A DNA stretch of 64,000 nt from Prostheceraeus crozeri (Eukaryota; Platyhelminthes; Polycladida; Euryleptidae), in the NCBI GenBank assembly GCA_907163375.1, contig CAJQUW010009202.1, positions 2 through 64,001 on the forward strand, read 5' to 3'. Below the pieces are notes generated by a model. The model searched no databases. It saw nothing but the letters and a program-made list of their open reading frames with translations, and was not told the origin of the DNA. The position numbers and the translations under genes were made by a program. Position 1 is the stretch's first letter. Every line of letters begins with the position of its first letter. This document shows positions 39,591-49,332 of this stretch, piece after piece.

Positions 39591-39947
39591 CTAAAAAGTT
39601 AATGGTACATAGGTAAATTTTGAATCATAGGTATCAGAAAAAGAGAAATCCTTGTAGCTGTTCAGTTCATGTTTGTTATTAATTGTTGGTTTAGATTTGT
39701 TGACATAAAAAGCTTCTCTTAGACGAAGATTGCTTGCATCGTGGTCATGTGCCAGAACTGATGTTATGATGTTGTTCGTTTGACAGTTGTTCAAATGATT
39801 TCTGATGGACGAGTCAGCAGTTGTCATATGCTCCTTGCAGCAAATATGGAAAAATCGCACAGTGATGCCGATGTAAAATTGGTGGCATTTAGAGCAAGAA
39901 AGCTGATAAACAATGATTTTCTTCTTCCACTTCTTAGAGTCAAGCAC
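39591..39947 (-). pseudogene. Penelope-like element: GIY-YIG endonuclease domain
   Basis: A 118-codon frame carries the N-terminal half of a GIY-YIG nuclease: IVYQLSCSKCHQFYIGIT, then a basic stretch and KEHM. The Cys-x2-Cys between the GIY-like (VYQ) and YIG elements is characteristic of the endonuclease of Penelope-like elements, where it nicks target DNA for reverse-transcriptase priming. The C-terminal part (LRLREAFYVNKSKPTINN) matches the family's conserved REA..I end. It lies downstream of the reverse transcriptase, as expected. It is separated from that frame by at least one frameshift, so it is not expressed as part of an intact polyprotein. The usual Arg after YIG-x-T is VRFFH here. 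Confidence 0.8.
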
Positions 39948-40283
39948 AGGGCAATTCGATAAGTTGCAGTGTTGATCTTGCTCGTTTTGAGTGCACTTCT
40001 TTGTGTTTTACTTTCACGAATATTTATTTTTTCTCGTCAAAAGACGCTTTTAATTTGGTTATCTAACTTGTCAGATATGTAAGGGAATGGAAAATGCATA
40101 AATTCATTGTCATTTTCCGCTTAGATTCTCTGTTATTCTTTGAAGAATATTTGATAATTTGTGTGGGGTATTCATTGCTGAGGAGAGTATTTTCGAATAC
40201 ATTTTCATGTTTTTTGTAGACTTGCAAACTGGAACACCGGTCGGCAATTCGCTGCTTTTCGTTTCTGATGAAGTGAGATTTTG
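39948..40283 (-). pseudogene. Penelope-like element: linker between RT and endonuclease
   Basis: In another frame the minus strand reads SHFIRNEKQRIADRCSS and then HENVFENTLLSNEYP, the thumb/linker segment typical of Penelope-like proteins between the two domains. The preceding frame stops at 40284, so the coding continues only through a frameshift. Confidence 0.65.
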
Positions 40284-41139
40284 TTATGGTTGGTAGAGTT
40301 GATCTATAATAGACAAAATATTCTTTCTAGCTGTCTTTCTGTAGAATTCAAATTGAGGGTTGCTAGAAGTGGCTGTGGTTACAGAAAAATCAAGCAAACT
40401 GAGAGTGTTCGTAGCGGCTGGGTGTTCGATCTCGAACTTGATGTTTGGATGTTGTGAATTCAAAGTTTGGAGTAACTGAATGGCTTGCTCTTCATTTGTT
40501 ACCACGGCAAAACAGTCATCGACATAGCATTTAAACAACGGAACTTCACTCATTGTTGATAATGCTAGTCTCTCAATGTTGTCAATGAATAGGATAGCAA
40601 GTATTCCAGATAAAGAATTTCCCATTAGAAGACCAGTTGTTTGACGATAAAATTTGCCTTGAAACTCGAAGACAGTATTGTCAAGAATAACCACCAGCAG
40701 ATGTTGTATTTGGTTGACCGCGAGTCCTTTAACATGTGCGATGTTGTTGTTATGTAGTTTTTGAATAGTTGCTGAGATGGCATCATTGATTGGAATCGAA
40801 GTATACATGGCTGATATATCATAACTGCATGGTTTCAGCGGTTGATCAGAGTTAGTATTCTTGATTGCTTCAATCAGCTCCATATTCGAAGAAAGATTTG
40901 TAGGAAGGAATTTAGAAGAGGGGTCAAAAGTTTTGGCAACAGCAAAGATACTCGTAGTTTGTACCGTTTATGTTTGAAACAATAAGTCTTATTTTGTGTT
41001 GTGGACCTTGTTTATGTGTCTTTATGAGATGATAGAATTGTGGCATAGTGGAATTATTCGCCACGCAGCTTCTCGTCGCAAATTCTGGAAATCGGTTCAC
41101 TCCGGCAATGTTTTTCCACACGCTATTTATTTTGTTCAT
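40284..41139 (-). pseudogene. Penelope-like element: reverse transcriptase domain
   Basis: The first frame (41139-40924) has the N-terminal fingers segment FYHLIKTHKQGPQHKIRLIVS. After a frameshift the second (40883-40284, 199 codons) carries motif A (SYDISAMYTSIP), motif B (TGLLMGNSLSG) and catalytic motif C (YVDD). The YTSIP and YVDD arrangement is that of Penelope-like reverse transcriptases, related to telomerase, and not of LINE or LTR enzymes. The frame begins directly after the right inverted repeat, so the N-terminal third of a normal protein is absent. The catalytic aspartates are present, but frameshifts and truncation make the copy non-functional. Confidence 0.85.
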
Positions 41140-41148
41140 GAGCGTAGC

Positions 41149-41466
41149 TTCAAAATTTGCTTATCTACCATTAACTTTTCAGTCAAGCCATTGTTTTCTA
41201 TAATGCTGGTATTATGCAAAACAGAACTGCCTACCTCATACATATCTCGATTCCCCATTTCCTATATCATCCCTTCCATATCATTTTTTTGTGATATCAT
41301 TGTACAAAACATTCTGAATCTTATTAATCTGTATATACTTATAAGTCAATATTAAAATTCCTTTTTGCCTGAAGATGATCACTGAGTAGTGATTGAAATT
41401 GATAGCGTCATACAATAAATAAGATAACATCACGTTATTCTTGACTCTTCCCTATCAACAAAATAT
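41149..41466 (-). repeat. Right inverted terminal repeat of the Penelope-like element
   Basis: Reverse complement of the left arm. It lacks the hairpin and instead has a short unique stretch (tatatacagattaata on the minus strand). It sits immediately 5' of the surviving reverse transcriptase frame. Confidence 0.85.
41369..41398 (+). ncRNA. Hammerhead-like core in the right terminal repeat
   Basis: CTGAAGA at 41369-41375, a 6-bp stem (atcact/agtgat) capped by gagt, then GAAA at 41395-41398. This fits a hammerhead core apart from one extra base before stem II. The left arm carries the same motif on the minus strand (39341-39370) with substitutions. Stem III and the cleavage site were not resolved, so activity is uncertain. 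Confidence 0.5.
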
Positions 41467-43496
41467 GCATTTTAGTCAAGGCATTTTCAAAAAATTATAA
41501 TAATTAAGCATTAAGTTGCCGATATTATTAATAGATGACTTCTGCCTTCACTTACGTTCCTTTTGTGTCGTCGATATGGTCTATTTAAGAAGGCCCGACT
41601 CTACTATGGAAATACATACACTAGAATATTATATTAGGCTTTGTTGTTAGGTTGCTGTTTTACCTTGATAAGATAAATGCTTACCAAAAAGTCTCAGCGA
41701 CAGGTCAATGCGGGTAAAAGTCGCAGAAAACCAAGATGACCGCAAGGATGGTAATACCTTATGATTAGGACAAAAAATTGAGCTGTATTCCTTACATGGT
41801 GCGCATGCATTGGAAAATGTGCTGCCAAAAATTGAATAGCTTGACTTATAGCGTGGATCAACTAGTTTACTTTTCGTCAGTAGGCATGTTTCGTGAAATT
41901 TCGGAAATGTAACTCATTCACACATTATCAAGTAGGATTTTCCAGCTATTTTAATGCAGAGGAGTGGTTAGGCCGTTGTACTGGGATCATGAGTAAATTT
42001 TAGTGACTCGGAACCATGTCGTCCTGCAAGGCTTACTATCATTACAAATTCTGCCATCGAATGATGAAAAAACTTTGCAAATTGATTTTGATATGCAATT
42101 TCAGGCGATGTCATTTTAATCTTCAGAGTAAATTGTAGCCATTTCAAATGTGTAATTGCATGCAATCTTTCAATCGATGAAATACATCGTGATACTCTGC
42201 ATTCTATTCAAATCTACAATTTTCATTTTCTCTTTTGTCGCAGAAAACTGCTATAATTGAGGCTTGTTTGTGATACCACTATCATTTAATGTTGGTTCAT
42301 ATACGCTGCGCCAGCGTCTAAAGCATCTAATAACATCGTTTGATCATCATCGTTCTGCCTACATCTGAGATGTGTAGACTGTAGAGTGCCATCTATGTGC
42401 GGTGCGCTAGACAAACACACCAGTAGTATTGGGGTGAAATATGCTAATTTCAATATCAAATGCTGCTGAGATGAAAAATGACGTGTAATGACAAGTTTAA
42501 GATACTCGTTAAATTGTGGACAACTGCCTCTGATGATTGTCAACGGCTACGAAAATACATAGCCAATTCCTCATTTCCAAGTCGCTGTTTTGATGCTCCC
42601 TTCAATCAATTACTGATAACATTGGTTGATCTGCAAATCAACAAACTGCGCCGTGATACACGGAGTAGAACTCATATCGCTATATTTTATAAAATTTCCG
42701 AAACATTTGATAACATCTACAGACAGCTAACAAAGACATGTCGCATTCAATGTGCGGAATGATGAAAGCACTAGATAATTTCAGAAGCATTAACGAGACG
42801 AATTACAATACACGTCGTGTGAGGTGAACCATGAAAATATGGTTGCAATTCGAGAATTCTAAAGCACAGTCTATTGAGTTCATATTAAATTGTTTGTTGA
42901 CTCAGAAACAAACTGACATAACTCGCTGGCTGAATTTCAGAGTTTGAGTGAGTACATGCTTTCATAAATTTCTTCTCTAGTTGCTGAAGAAACATTAATG
43001 TAGGGCCTAGCGGATTCATACTTCAATGGATAGTGCGACCTTGTGTCCTTTGAATAGCGGTGATGGTGATCGCACTTAACCCACTTAATTTACAAAGTAT
43101 AAAGCAACTGCAAATTCTTTCAATATAAGCAGGTAGACTATTCCTACGATGCTTTTAATTTATAGTAAAGCGTATTTGTTTTAATGGGGAGTCACGGGCA
43201 CACGACGGACTGACATGGTCCCATTGCCACCCTAGAGTCCAAACTATGGCTCTGTCAAAGATCAGTCATTTTTCAGGCAGTCCATCATGTGGTCTCCTAG
43301 GCACAGTGCTTAAGTACTTGAATAAGCGTTCGCGATCTTTTGGTCCAGATGTCATGCGCCAAAAGTGTCTTAATGTTCTTGCCTTAATGTCGGCGGTCAC
43401 AATTGTGACGTGTTATTTATTCATTGATTATTATTGCCTTGACAACTGATGTGTGGTGGTGAGGGTTTGATCCTGCCAACTGACAGAGTCGCGTAA
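41467..43496. other. AT-rich spacer, no gene recognised
   Basis: Open frames at 42286-42543 (minus) and 42478-42762 (plus) overlap one another and resemble nothing I know. They lack convincing splice or start context. No repeats of note. Confidence 0.4.
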
Positions 43497-43570
43497 GTGG
43501 CTCGTAGCTCAGATGGTTAGAGCACAGGTCTAGTTAACCTTGGTCGTAGGTTCGAATCCTACCAGCCGCA
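43497..43570 (+). tRNA. tRNA-like sequence, probably a pseudo-tRNA or SINE head
   Basis: The D arm (GCTC..GAGC), anticodon arm with 7-base loop (CTAGTTA; anticodon would be AGT, Thr-like) and T arm (GTAGG-TTCGAAT-CCTAC) fold well. The B box GGTTCGAATCC is a perfect match to the polymerase III consensus and the A box TAGCTCAGATGG is close. The acceptor stem pairs only if one C (in GTGGCTCG) bulges, and the base of the anticodon stem is mismatched, so a working tRNA is doubtful. A second fragment resembling a T arm (GGGTTTGATCC) lies 35 bp upstream. Together these fit the 5' head of a tRNA-derived SINE. Confidence 0.5.
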
Positions 43571-44639
43571 CATCTTTTGCATGGCAATTTGATCTATCGT
43601 TTATCTAATTTCATTGTTGTTAATTGGAAGTCGAAGGGAAGGACATCTGGACTACAAGCAACACAACATTCCAGGGAACTTTGACTATACCAACAATGTC
43701 CAAGCCCCCCAATATGGGGGAGCAGTGAGGTTGAAGACTGATTTTCAGTGATTTATCTATCAGTACTCCACCAAATCGCTCGATCAACATTTACTGTGTT
43801 TCCGCAAAAGATGATGACTTCTTCTGTCTCTTGAGTATATATCTTATTATCATATCTACATATTAAAATATTTGAATTAGACAATTCTACTATTTTGCCG
43901 CATCGCTGTGAGCGACCCGTAGGAACAAACGATGGATGTCAAATAAATACCAGTTTTCACATCATTTATGATTTTATAACTCATTATATTCAGAAGGATG
44001 CTAAGCAGCCTGTGTTCTAGAATCATGAATGAAAATAAGCAAAGTGAACACCGATACAATGAAAAAACGCCCGATAAAGTTTTGTTCAAATAATACCTGT
44101 AAATAAAATTTTGCATCTTATAGAATGATCAAATCACCTTGAATAAATGCACATCGCACAATAAATCACACTTTTTGAATTTCAGGGGTCCTAAAACTCA
44201 TGAATTCAATGAAAGAGATGAAGAATATCCAGGATATACAAACCAGTATATTTTACCACGAATTCTTCATAAATCCATAAAAAGAAAATAACAATGAAAT
44301 GTCTGTGGTGTAATGACGGTTTTTTTCAACAAATGCATGGAGCACAAACAGCAATAAAGCGTCTTTGATGAAAGATTGGTTTTACAAGAGAAAGAGACTA
44401 GGATTGAGTTTAATAAAAAGCAGTAGCAAACGACAAACAAATAACAAGTCTGAATCTTGTGGCACTTTCATTGACAAATTGCAATGATACGCTTCTTTTG
44501 GGTTTCTATTCGCAGTGAGCATTAAGGCTTGAAAATATTAAAGCATCAAAGTTCTTCAAGTGATTGTTCTGCACTTCTGTGCTATCAAAGCCGCGCGGAT
44601 CAGGTTATTTTTCACTTAGTTCTTGATGCTGAGCAACTT
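43571..44639. other. Spacer, possibly including a SINE body
   Basis: The 150-180 bp after the tRNA-like head could be the body of a SINE, but I see no family-specific core or A-rich tail. A G/C hairpin (ccccccaatatggggg) lies near 43705. The rest is AT-rich with no recognised genes. Confidence 0.3.
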
Positions 44640-45385
44640 CTCTTTCATGGCCTTTTCGGAAGCAGATTTTATGACCGTCTTTTCCTTTCTGATGGAGGCT
44701 TCCAAATTTTCTTCTTCATTCTGTCGAAGAACTACACGCAGTTGACCTGAAAATCTCTACTAATTTTTCCATTTCTATTTCCTTGGGTTCTGCTAACTTT
44801 TCGATTTCATCATCTTTTTCTTCTTCAATCTTAATTGCTTCAAAATACATCGTAAGTTGTCAGTGATAATTACGAATTCTGCCCGGCCGCTTATCGTTGT
44901 ATCTCGGATGATTTCATGGCAATAACCGTAGACTTTTCTGACTCTCTTAATATTACTTTTGTGGTACGGAAACCACGTTCGACGAAAGCTTCACTGTCAG
45001 ATAGAGAGCATGAAAAATAGCAGTCCAATATGTATATACTTTTGCACTTATCAAGAATTTCGTCGTTGGCAATACAGCGGCATTGTCTAAAGGATGTACT
45101 ATTTTGTACATCATGCTGTTATGATTTCTTTATCGTCGAACCCTGTTGCTATTTTCATGACAGTTTGAGCCATTTCAATCAATTCAGAACTGGAATTTGG
45201 TTCTGTTGAGATGAACGATAATTACGCTATCAGCTCAATCTTCAGTGGAAGGTGAGAAAGCAGATATGAAATACCACTTATGATGGCATCTCTCAACTCA
45301 CATTTCGTATCCTTCCGAACTTGCTTTAGTCCAATTTCCTTCACGTCATCATGAAGCTTACGAGCTCTTCTTGATAATGGCTACG
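44640..45385 (-). pseudogene. hAT-like transposase fossil
   Basis: On the minus strand, fragments in several frames read in the expected order: RRARKLHDDVKEIGLKQV (about 45380-45330), ELIEMAQTVMKIATGFDD (about 45190), then SLSDSEAFVERGFRTTK (about 45010-44955). A charged tail follows, KIEEEKDDEIEKLAEPKE (about 44840). The phrase with VERGF matches the C-terminal dimerisation region of hAT-type transposases and their domesticated relatives (usually S-x-x-x-VERGFS-x-N). Stops and frameshifts separate the pieces and the catalytic N-terminal part is not visible, so this is a dead fragment. The match is from memory of the motif, not a search. Confidence 0.45.
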
Positions 45386-45722
45386 GTGTAAATAGCCGAA
45401 ATATACGATAATATAGCAATAAAAAACTTGACTATCTTCCTAATTTATTTCCAATAATGTACAGCAGTCAAGCCATATTTCCTCAACAAAAATTAGAAAA
45501 AAAGCGGACATGAATGTCTTATTTTTTGAAGTGAATCCCAAAGATAATGATGTCCCTATACAGTTTCACGCATATACATAGAAGATACTTTCAATAGGCT
45601 GGATTTCTTCAGGAAGTGCGTTCCAGCTATCGAAAGTTCCTTGGGAGATAGAACTGACTCGCTTTGCGATTGCACGGTTGTATGCACAGTTTCAGACTGT
45701 GTCAACGAGTAATAGACGTATT

Positions 45723-46200
45723 TCAGATGAAAACAGAATTTGGATCACATGGTTTATGGTGATTCACAATTTTAAAGACTCCCGCGAGTTCCATTGTACG
45801 CCGACGACCCTTGAGGGATGGTAGGTTTAATTGCTTCAGTCGTTCTTCGTATGGAATAGAGGTCAAGCCATGAAAGTTGCGAGTCAAAGCTGTTGCACAC
45901 GTTCGATCAGTATAATGTATTTGGATAATGATGGATTCCAAACTGGGACGGTTTGGTATGGGTGAACTAGGGAAGCGTCAAGTTTTATAAGGACATTGGG
46001 GTGTCATGAGATGAAAGTCCGCAGAATGGCTCTGAGAGCATTGTTGGCCTTCCTGACACAAAGAATGAAATGTGAGAATTTGAAGTCCTTCGCGAGGTTG
46101 ATTCCAAGGTCTTTCACGCACTCAGACCACTGAATTGTCTCCATCCAACTTGCATTCAGAGATCCAAAAGAGACATTTGACCATTTCTACGGATTCAAAT
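45723..46200 (-). pseudogene. LINE fragment: C-terminal reverse transcriptase region
   Basis: Minus-strand frames read WSECVKDLGINLAKDFKF (about 46130), KANNALRAILRTF (about 46040), VWNPSLSKYIILIERVQQ (about 45940), then SIPYEERLKQLNLPSLKGRR and ELAGVFKIVNH (45860-45760). This is the order and wording of the C-terminal end of CR1/Jockey-type non-LTR retrotransposon polymerases (GV..D..L.W..H...K.....L..L.R; P.W.P........E..QR; L.Y..RL..L.L..L..RR...D....FK). Stops and at least one frameshift are present. The catalytic core is missing, so it is a truncated fossil. Confidence 0.7.
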
Positions 46201-46584
46201 GAAGTGCCGACCTTTCACCAACAAGATATTGCATAACCGAACGGAGAGCTCACTTTCAAGCGTGGATACACTATGAAAACTTCCCGATTGAAGAAATTAG
46301 CAATGGCGACCTTCTGAATGTACGCAACATAACAATTTTGTATACATAATATAGCAAAAAAAATCAGATAATGTAAGAACTGATTTCAGAGGAATGCAAA
46401 ATTGCACTAATTTCAACATAAAATTTTTTTGACGGCCTTTGCTATAGCCAGGCTGTCTATCCTACAGATCAGTCAATTTCTATGAATTGTTCGCTTTTTT
46501 CATTGACAGCTTCTTGATGAGTCAACCACAAAATTCACTAGCATGTGTTCAACGGTAGTGTTAGCGGAAGGAATAGTCACAGAG

Positions 46585-46806
46585 TCAAAGGCGACCCGAC
46601 ACATTGCTGAATTTTCCTGAATACTCAGCATTAATTGTATGCATCTCTATTGTCCTTGAATTGATGTCCAACCAAAACTGAACAACATCCTTTCTATGAT
46701 GCGACCTGACTACTTGAGAAACTGAAACATAAATGTGCGATTTCCACTTAAATTCAAGTTTACTGATATCAATATCTGACAATACCATGGCACGACCAAT
46801 CGACAA
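46585..46806 (-). CDS. Short open frame, unknown
   Basis: A 73-codon frame whose upstream minus-strand sequence stays open. It reads like ordinary protein (MSIGRAMVLSDIDISKLEF, then HIYVSVSQVVRSHHRK and VQFWLDINSRTIEMH) and not like AT-rich noise. I do not recognise a family. It could be an exon or part of another decayed element. No neighbouring exon was found. Confidence 0.2.
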   Translation of the reverse strand: MSIGRAMVLSDIDISKLEFKWKSHIYVSVSQVVRSHHRKDVVQFWLDINSRTIEMHTINAEYSGKFSNVSGRL

Positions 46807-47203
46807 AACTGCTTCAAAAAGATTTCTTCTTAATACTAAGGACGAATGAAGTCTAAATTGTCGGACATCGGTAGGATCGCTTTGATTTTGTTCATGACAT
46901 TAATTCTATCGCCAGATAAAACGCAGGAAATTACGCAGCACATTTACGCAGAAAGCTAAAATAATACGCACTACGTAATTCAGCCCTCGCAGCGATAATC
47001 GAGAAAAGAACATGACAGTAATGATGAAAAAGCATGAAAAAAGGATGATGCTCAAGTATGCGCCAAAACATTAGGTTTACCTAAAATTTAATTTTTTTGA
47101 TGATGGTGTGAATACTGTTTTACAACCACTTAGGTTTCAAGGTGGTTTGGAAGTCCGATAAAATCAAGCAACATGAACTAGGACGCTTCAGCGTCCCAAG
47201 CAT

Positions 47204-47557
47204 GTGCTTTCGGGATACCTGAAATTCAACGAAACTTGGAATACTTTTGTAATAATCAGAGCAAAATTTCGGCAACAAATGGATCAACTTTGTCAGCTAG
47301 ATCAACTGTTGAACATACTGATTGACGTTATTCAACTGATTTCCACCAACTCACAGATTACTTTCCCACAGGTAAAAGACCAATTCACCAAAGATATTAA
47401 TGTGATTTATTCGCGACGGGTCGAAGCACAACTTCGTCGTCGGGCACTGCTTGCAATTATGTTGGTAAAGCATTCCATGTCAGGTGAATTGAAAGCATTG
47501 GCACTCACGTTATCGATCTACATCACATCGGCAATATACACGACAGTCAAAACATAA
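47204..47557 (+). CDS. Hypothetical 117-residue open frame
   Basis: A single uninterrupted frame with ordinary amino-acid composition, Gln- and Leu-rich near residues 25-50 (RQQMDQLCQLDQLLNILIDV) and basic near residues 75-90. It could form helices. No motif or family is recognised, and no splice sites clearly frame it. It precedes the LINE by about 180 bp on the same strand and could be a remnant of that element's first ORF, but nothing in the sequence proves this. Confidence 0.25.
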   Translation: MLSGYLKFNETWNTFVIIRAKFRQQMDQLCQLDQLLNILIDVIQLISTNSQITFPQVKDQFTKDINVIYSRRVEAQLRRRALLAIMLVKHSMSGELKALALTLSIYITSAIYTTVKT

Positions 47558-47732
47558 AATCTATGAAAGAGTGACTGTACAGCTGCAATTGTCGAAGTAT
47601 AGAAACTTATTATCAAAAAACATGTGTAAATGATAACAGCAAAGGAAAAATAATTACGTGTCTAAATGAATGACACATGAGGAACACTAAATAAGGAACA
47701 AACTATAGTCAATAAACTCATCTTTCTATGCA

Positions 47733-48071
47733 ATGATAATAATCCATTGGACGACAATGTGCATCCTGTCTTGCAAACATTATCTGTACCTGTTACTTCT
47801 ATTCTCTCGAAAACAAGGATCGGTAAAAGTGGTACCAAACCCAGGCCAATTAAAATCTCCTTCAGCTCATATGAAGATAAAATGGTTTGTCTTAATAATG
47901 ACAGCAAATAGAAATCTTACATTGAAGCTCGCCACAGTAAGGTATACGTTCGACATGATAGAATTAAGTTGCAATTTTAGGCTGACAGACTACTTTCTGA
48001 AGAATTCAAAGCTAGAAAGAACAATGGAGAGGATTTTGTGCTTCGTGGCGTTAAAATCATACTCAAGTTGA
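47733..48071 (+). pseudogene. LINE ORF2 N-terminal segment with 2A-like motif
   Basis: The 112-codon frame has a hydrophobic stretch (YLYLLLLF) followed by SRKQGSVKVVPNPGQ at 47808-47849. Many APE-type LINEs of marine invertebrates carry a ribosome-skipping 2A-like motif (ending D-V/I-E-x-N-P-G-P) at this place in ORF2. Here the NPG is kept but the acidic positions and final Pro are changed, so if it is a 2A relic it is inactive. It is in the same frame as the endonuclease domain that follows, which supports the link. Confidence 0.4.
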
Positions 48072-48113
48072 GCTATCTAACCCAAGTTTTCTTTTTGTCG
48101 ACGTACAGAGAAG

Positions 48114-48737
48114 TCATTGCCATCACTGTGTTTGTTTAATGCCCGCTCATTGTTAAATAAAATTGATGAAATGCGCATATTTTTTAATTGTTCATCACCC
48201 GATTTCGTCTACATTATTGAATCATAGTTATATAGCTCAGTTTGCAATGATCTTATTTCTTTACTTGGGTACGAGATTTTCCGGTCCTACAGGACTTCTG
48301 AAAAAAAGGTGGTGGCATCTGCCGTTGGATCCGTAATTGCTATAATGCAACGGTGTTACTTCATGAAACTACGGATTTTGATTTTGAAATCCATATCTTG
48401 AGAATCATCCATTGACAATTTCTTTGCATTCTAATCACACTTCATTTCCCTCATAGTGGATCGTTTAGTGCTGATCATGAATTACCCTTGTGCAATATCA
48501 TTGTGGATATTATTGATGGTTTGCTACTCAAATGTCTAATTATGCTATCTTTATCACTGCAGATTTCAATCATGTGTCATCGTCACCACTTGAATGTGCT
48601 TTCATCTCGAAAATCAAATTAATGTTCCTACTAGATATGACAGTATCTATTTGATTCCCATTCCTGTGAACTTGGCTGACTTTTACAGGAAAGTTGTTAT
48701 TTTTCCACCCATTGGTATGAGTGAACACGATGTGGTA
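48114..48737 (+). pseudogene. LINE AP-endonuclease domain (broken)
   Basis: From 48114 the frame reads SLPSLCLFNARSLLNKIDEM, the conserved N-R/A-R-S-L-x-N-K start of LINE apurinic endonucleases. It continues SPDFVYIIES with an in-frame TAG (48225-48227) where the family has Trp. Then come DLISLLGYEIFRSYR and, through frameshifts, ITADFNHV (48553, the G-D-F-N motif with Gly changed) and GMSEHDVV (48714, the S-D-H motif). This enzyme nicks target DNA for target-primed reverse transcription. The stop and the altered residues make it inactive. Confidence 0.7.
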
Positions 48738-49332
48738 TTACTTAATCCCATTCTTGGTATGGAATAACAGTCAGAACAACGACGAAAAGTTATGAACTTC
48801 CGTGAATCTAATATTAAACTGGCATGCACATATACTTGCATTCGATTGATTAGACTTTGATGAAATCACTTGACTTAGATGCTTCCTGTGTATTTTTCTA
48901 TGATCACTGACGTAGAGCCATAGATCTGTTACATTTTGATATGGTAAAATCTTCAAACGTTGACAAACCATAGATTGCAGGTGTGATAAAGGTGAATATA
49001 AACAAAAGATGTGTTGCATATCTTAATCGTGATTGGCCAATGTTTATTCACTATCGAGAGAAAGTTAGGAGATTAATTTAAGTAATCGTCTGAAGTTGAA
49101 AAAACTATTTGGAAAGTTAAAAAGATTGTCATAAATAATGGTGATACCAAATCAAATTGGCTGCCGCAATGTAATACAGATAAGAGTATCGTTGAAATTA
49201 TGGCATTATTAATGATAATCTTAGTAAATAATTCGTTGAAGATCCACATGGTGAAGTTCAGTATCCATTCATCATAACTTTTGAATTTTCTGAAATGAGT
49301 CCAAAATTTGTTAGGAAACATTTCTACTAAAA

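Larger units (their letters stand above)
39273..39624 (+). repeat. Left inverted terminal repeat of the Penelope-like element
   Basis: It reads atattttgttcatagggaag... and matches the reverse complement of 41149-41466 through to ...aaattttgaa. It is about 34 bp longer than the right arm, mainly because of a hairpin insertion at 39400-39445. It overlaps the last codons of the endonuclease frame (stop at 39591). Confidence 0.85.
39273..41466 (-). mobile_element. Decayed Penelope-like element with inverted terminal repeats
   Basis: The whole element is about 2.2 kb. Its coding part (reverse transcriptase followed by GIY-YIG endonuclease) reads on the minus strand from about 41139 to 39591 and is broken by frameshifts. 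It is bracketed by long inverted repeats, 39273-39624 and 41149-41466, which match over about 300 bp at high identity. Penelope-like elements are known for terminal repeats that can be direct or inverted and for hammerhead ribozymes within them; both features are seen here. The N-terminal part of the usual single ORF is missing, so this copy is truncated and cannot be autonomous. Confidence 0.85.

Noticed and set aside
42286-42762. Overlapping open frames on both strands
   Set aside because: Neither shows family similarity, splice context or start context; overlapping opposite frames in AT-rich DNA are common by chance.
43497-43570. Functional tRNA-Thr gene
   Set aside because: The acceptor stem needs a bulged base and the anticodon stem has a mismatch, so a pseudo-tRNA or SINE head is more likely.
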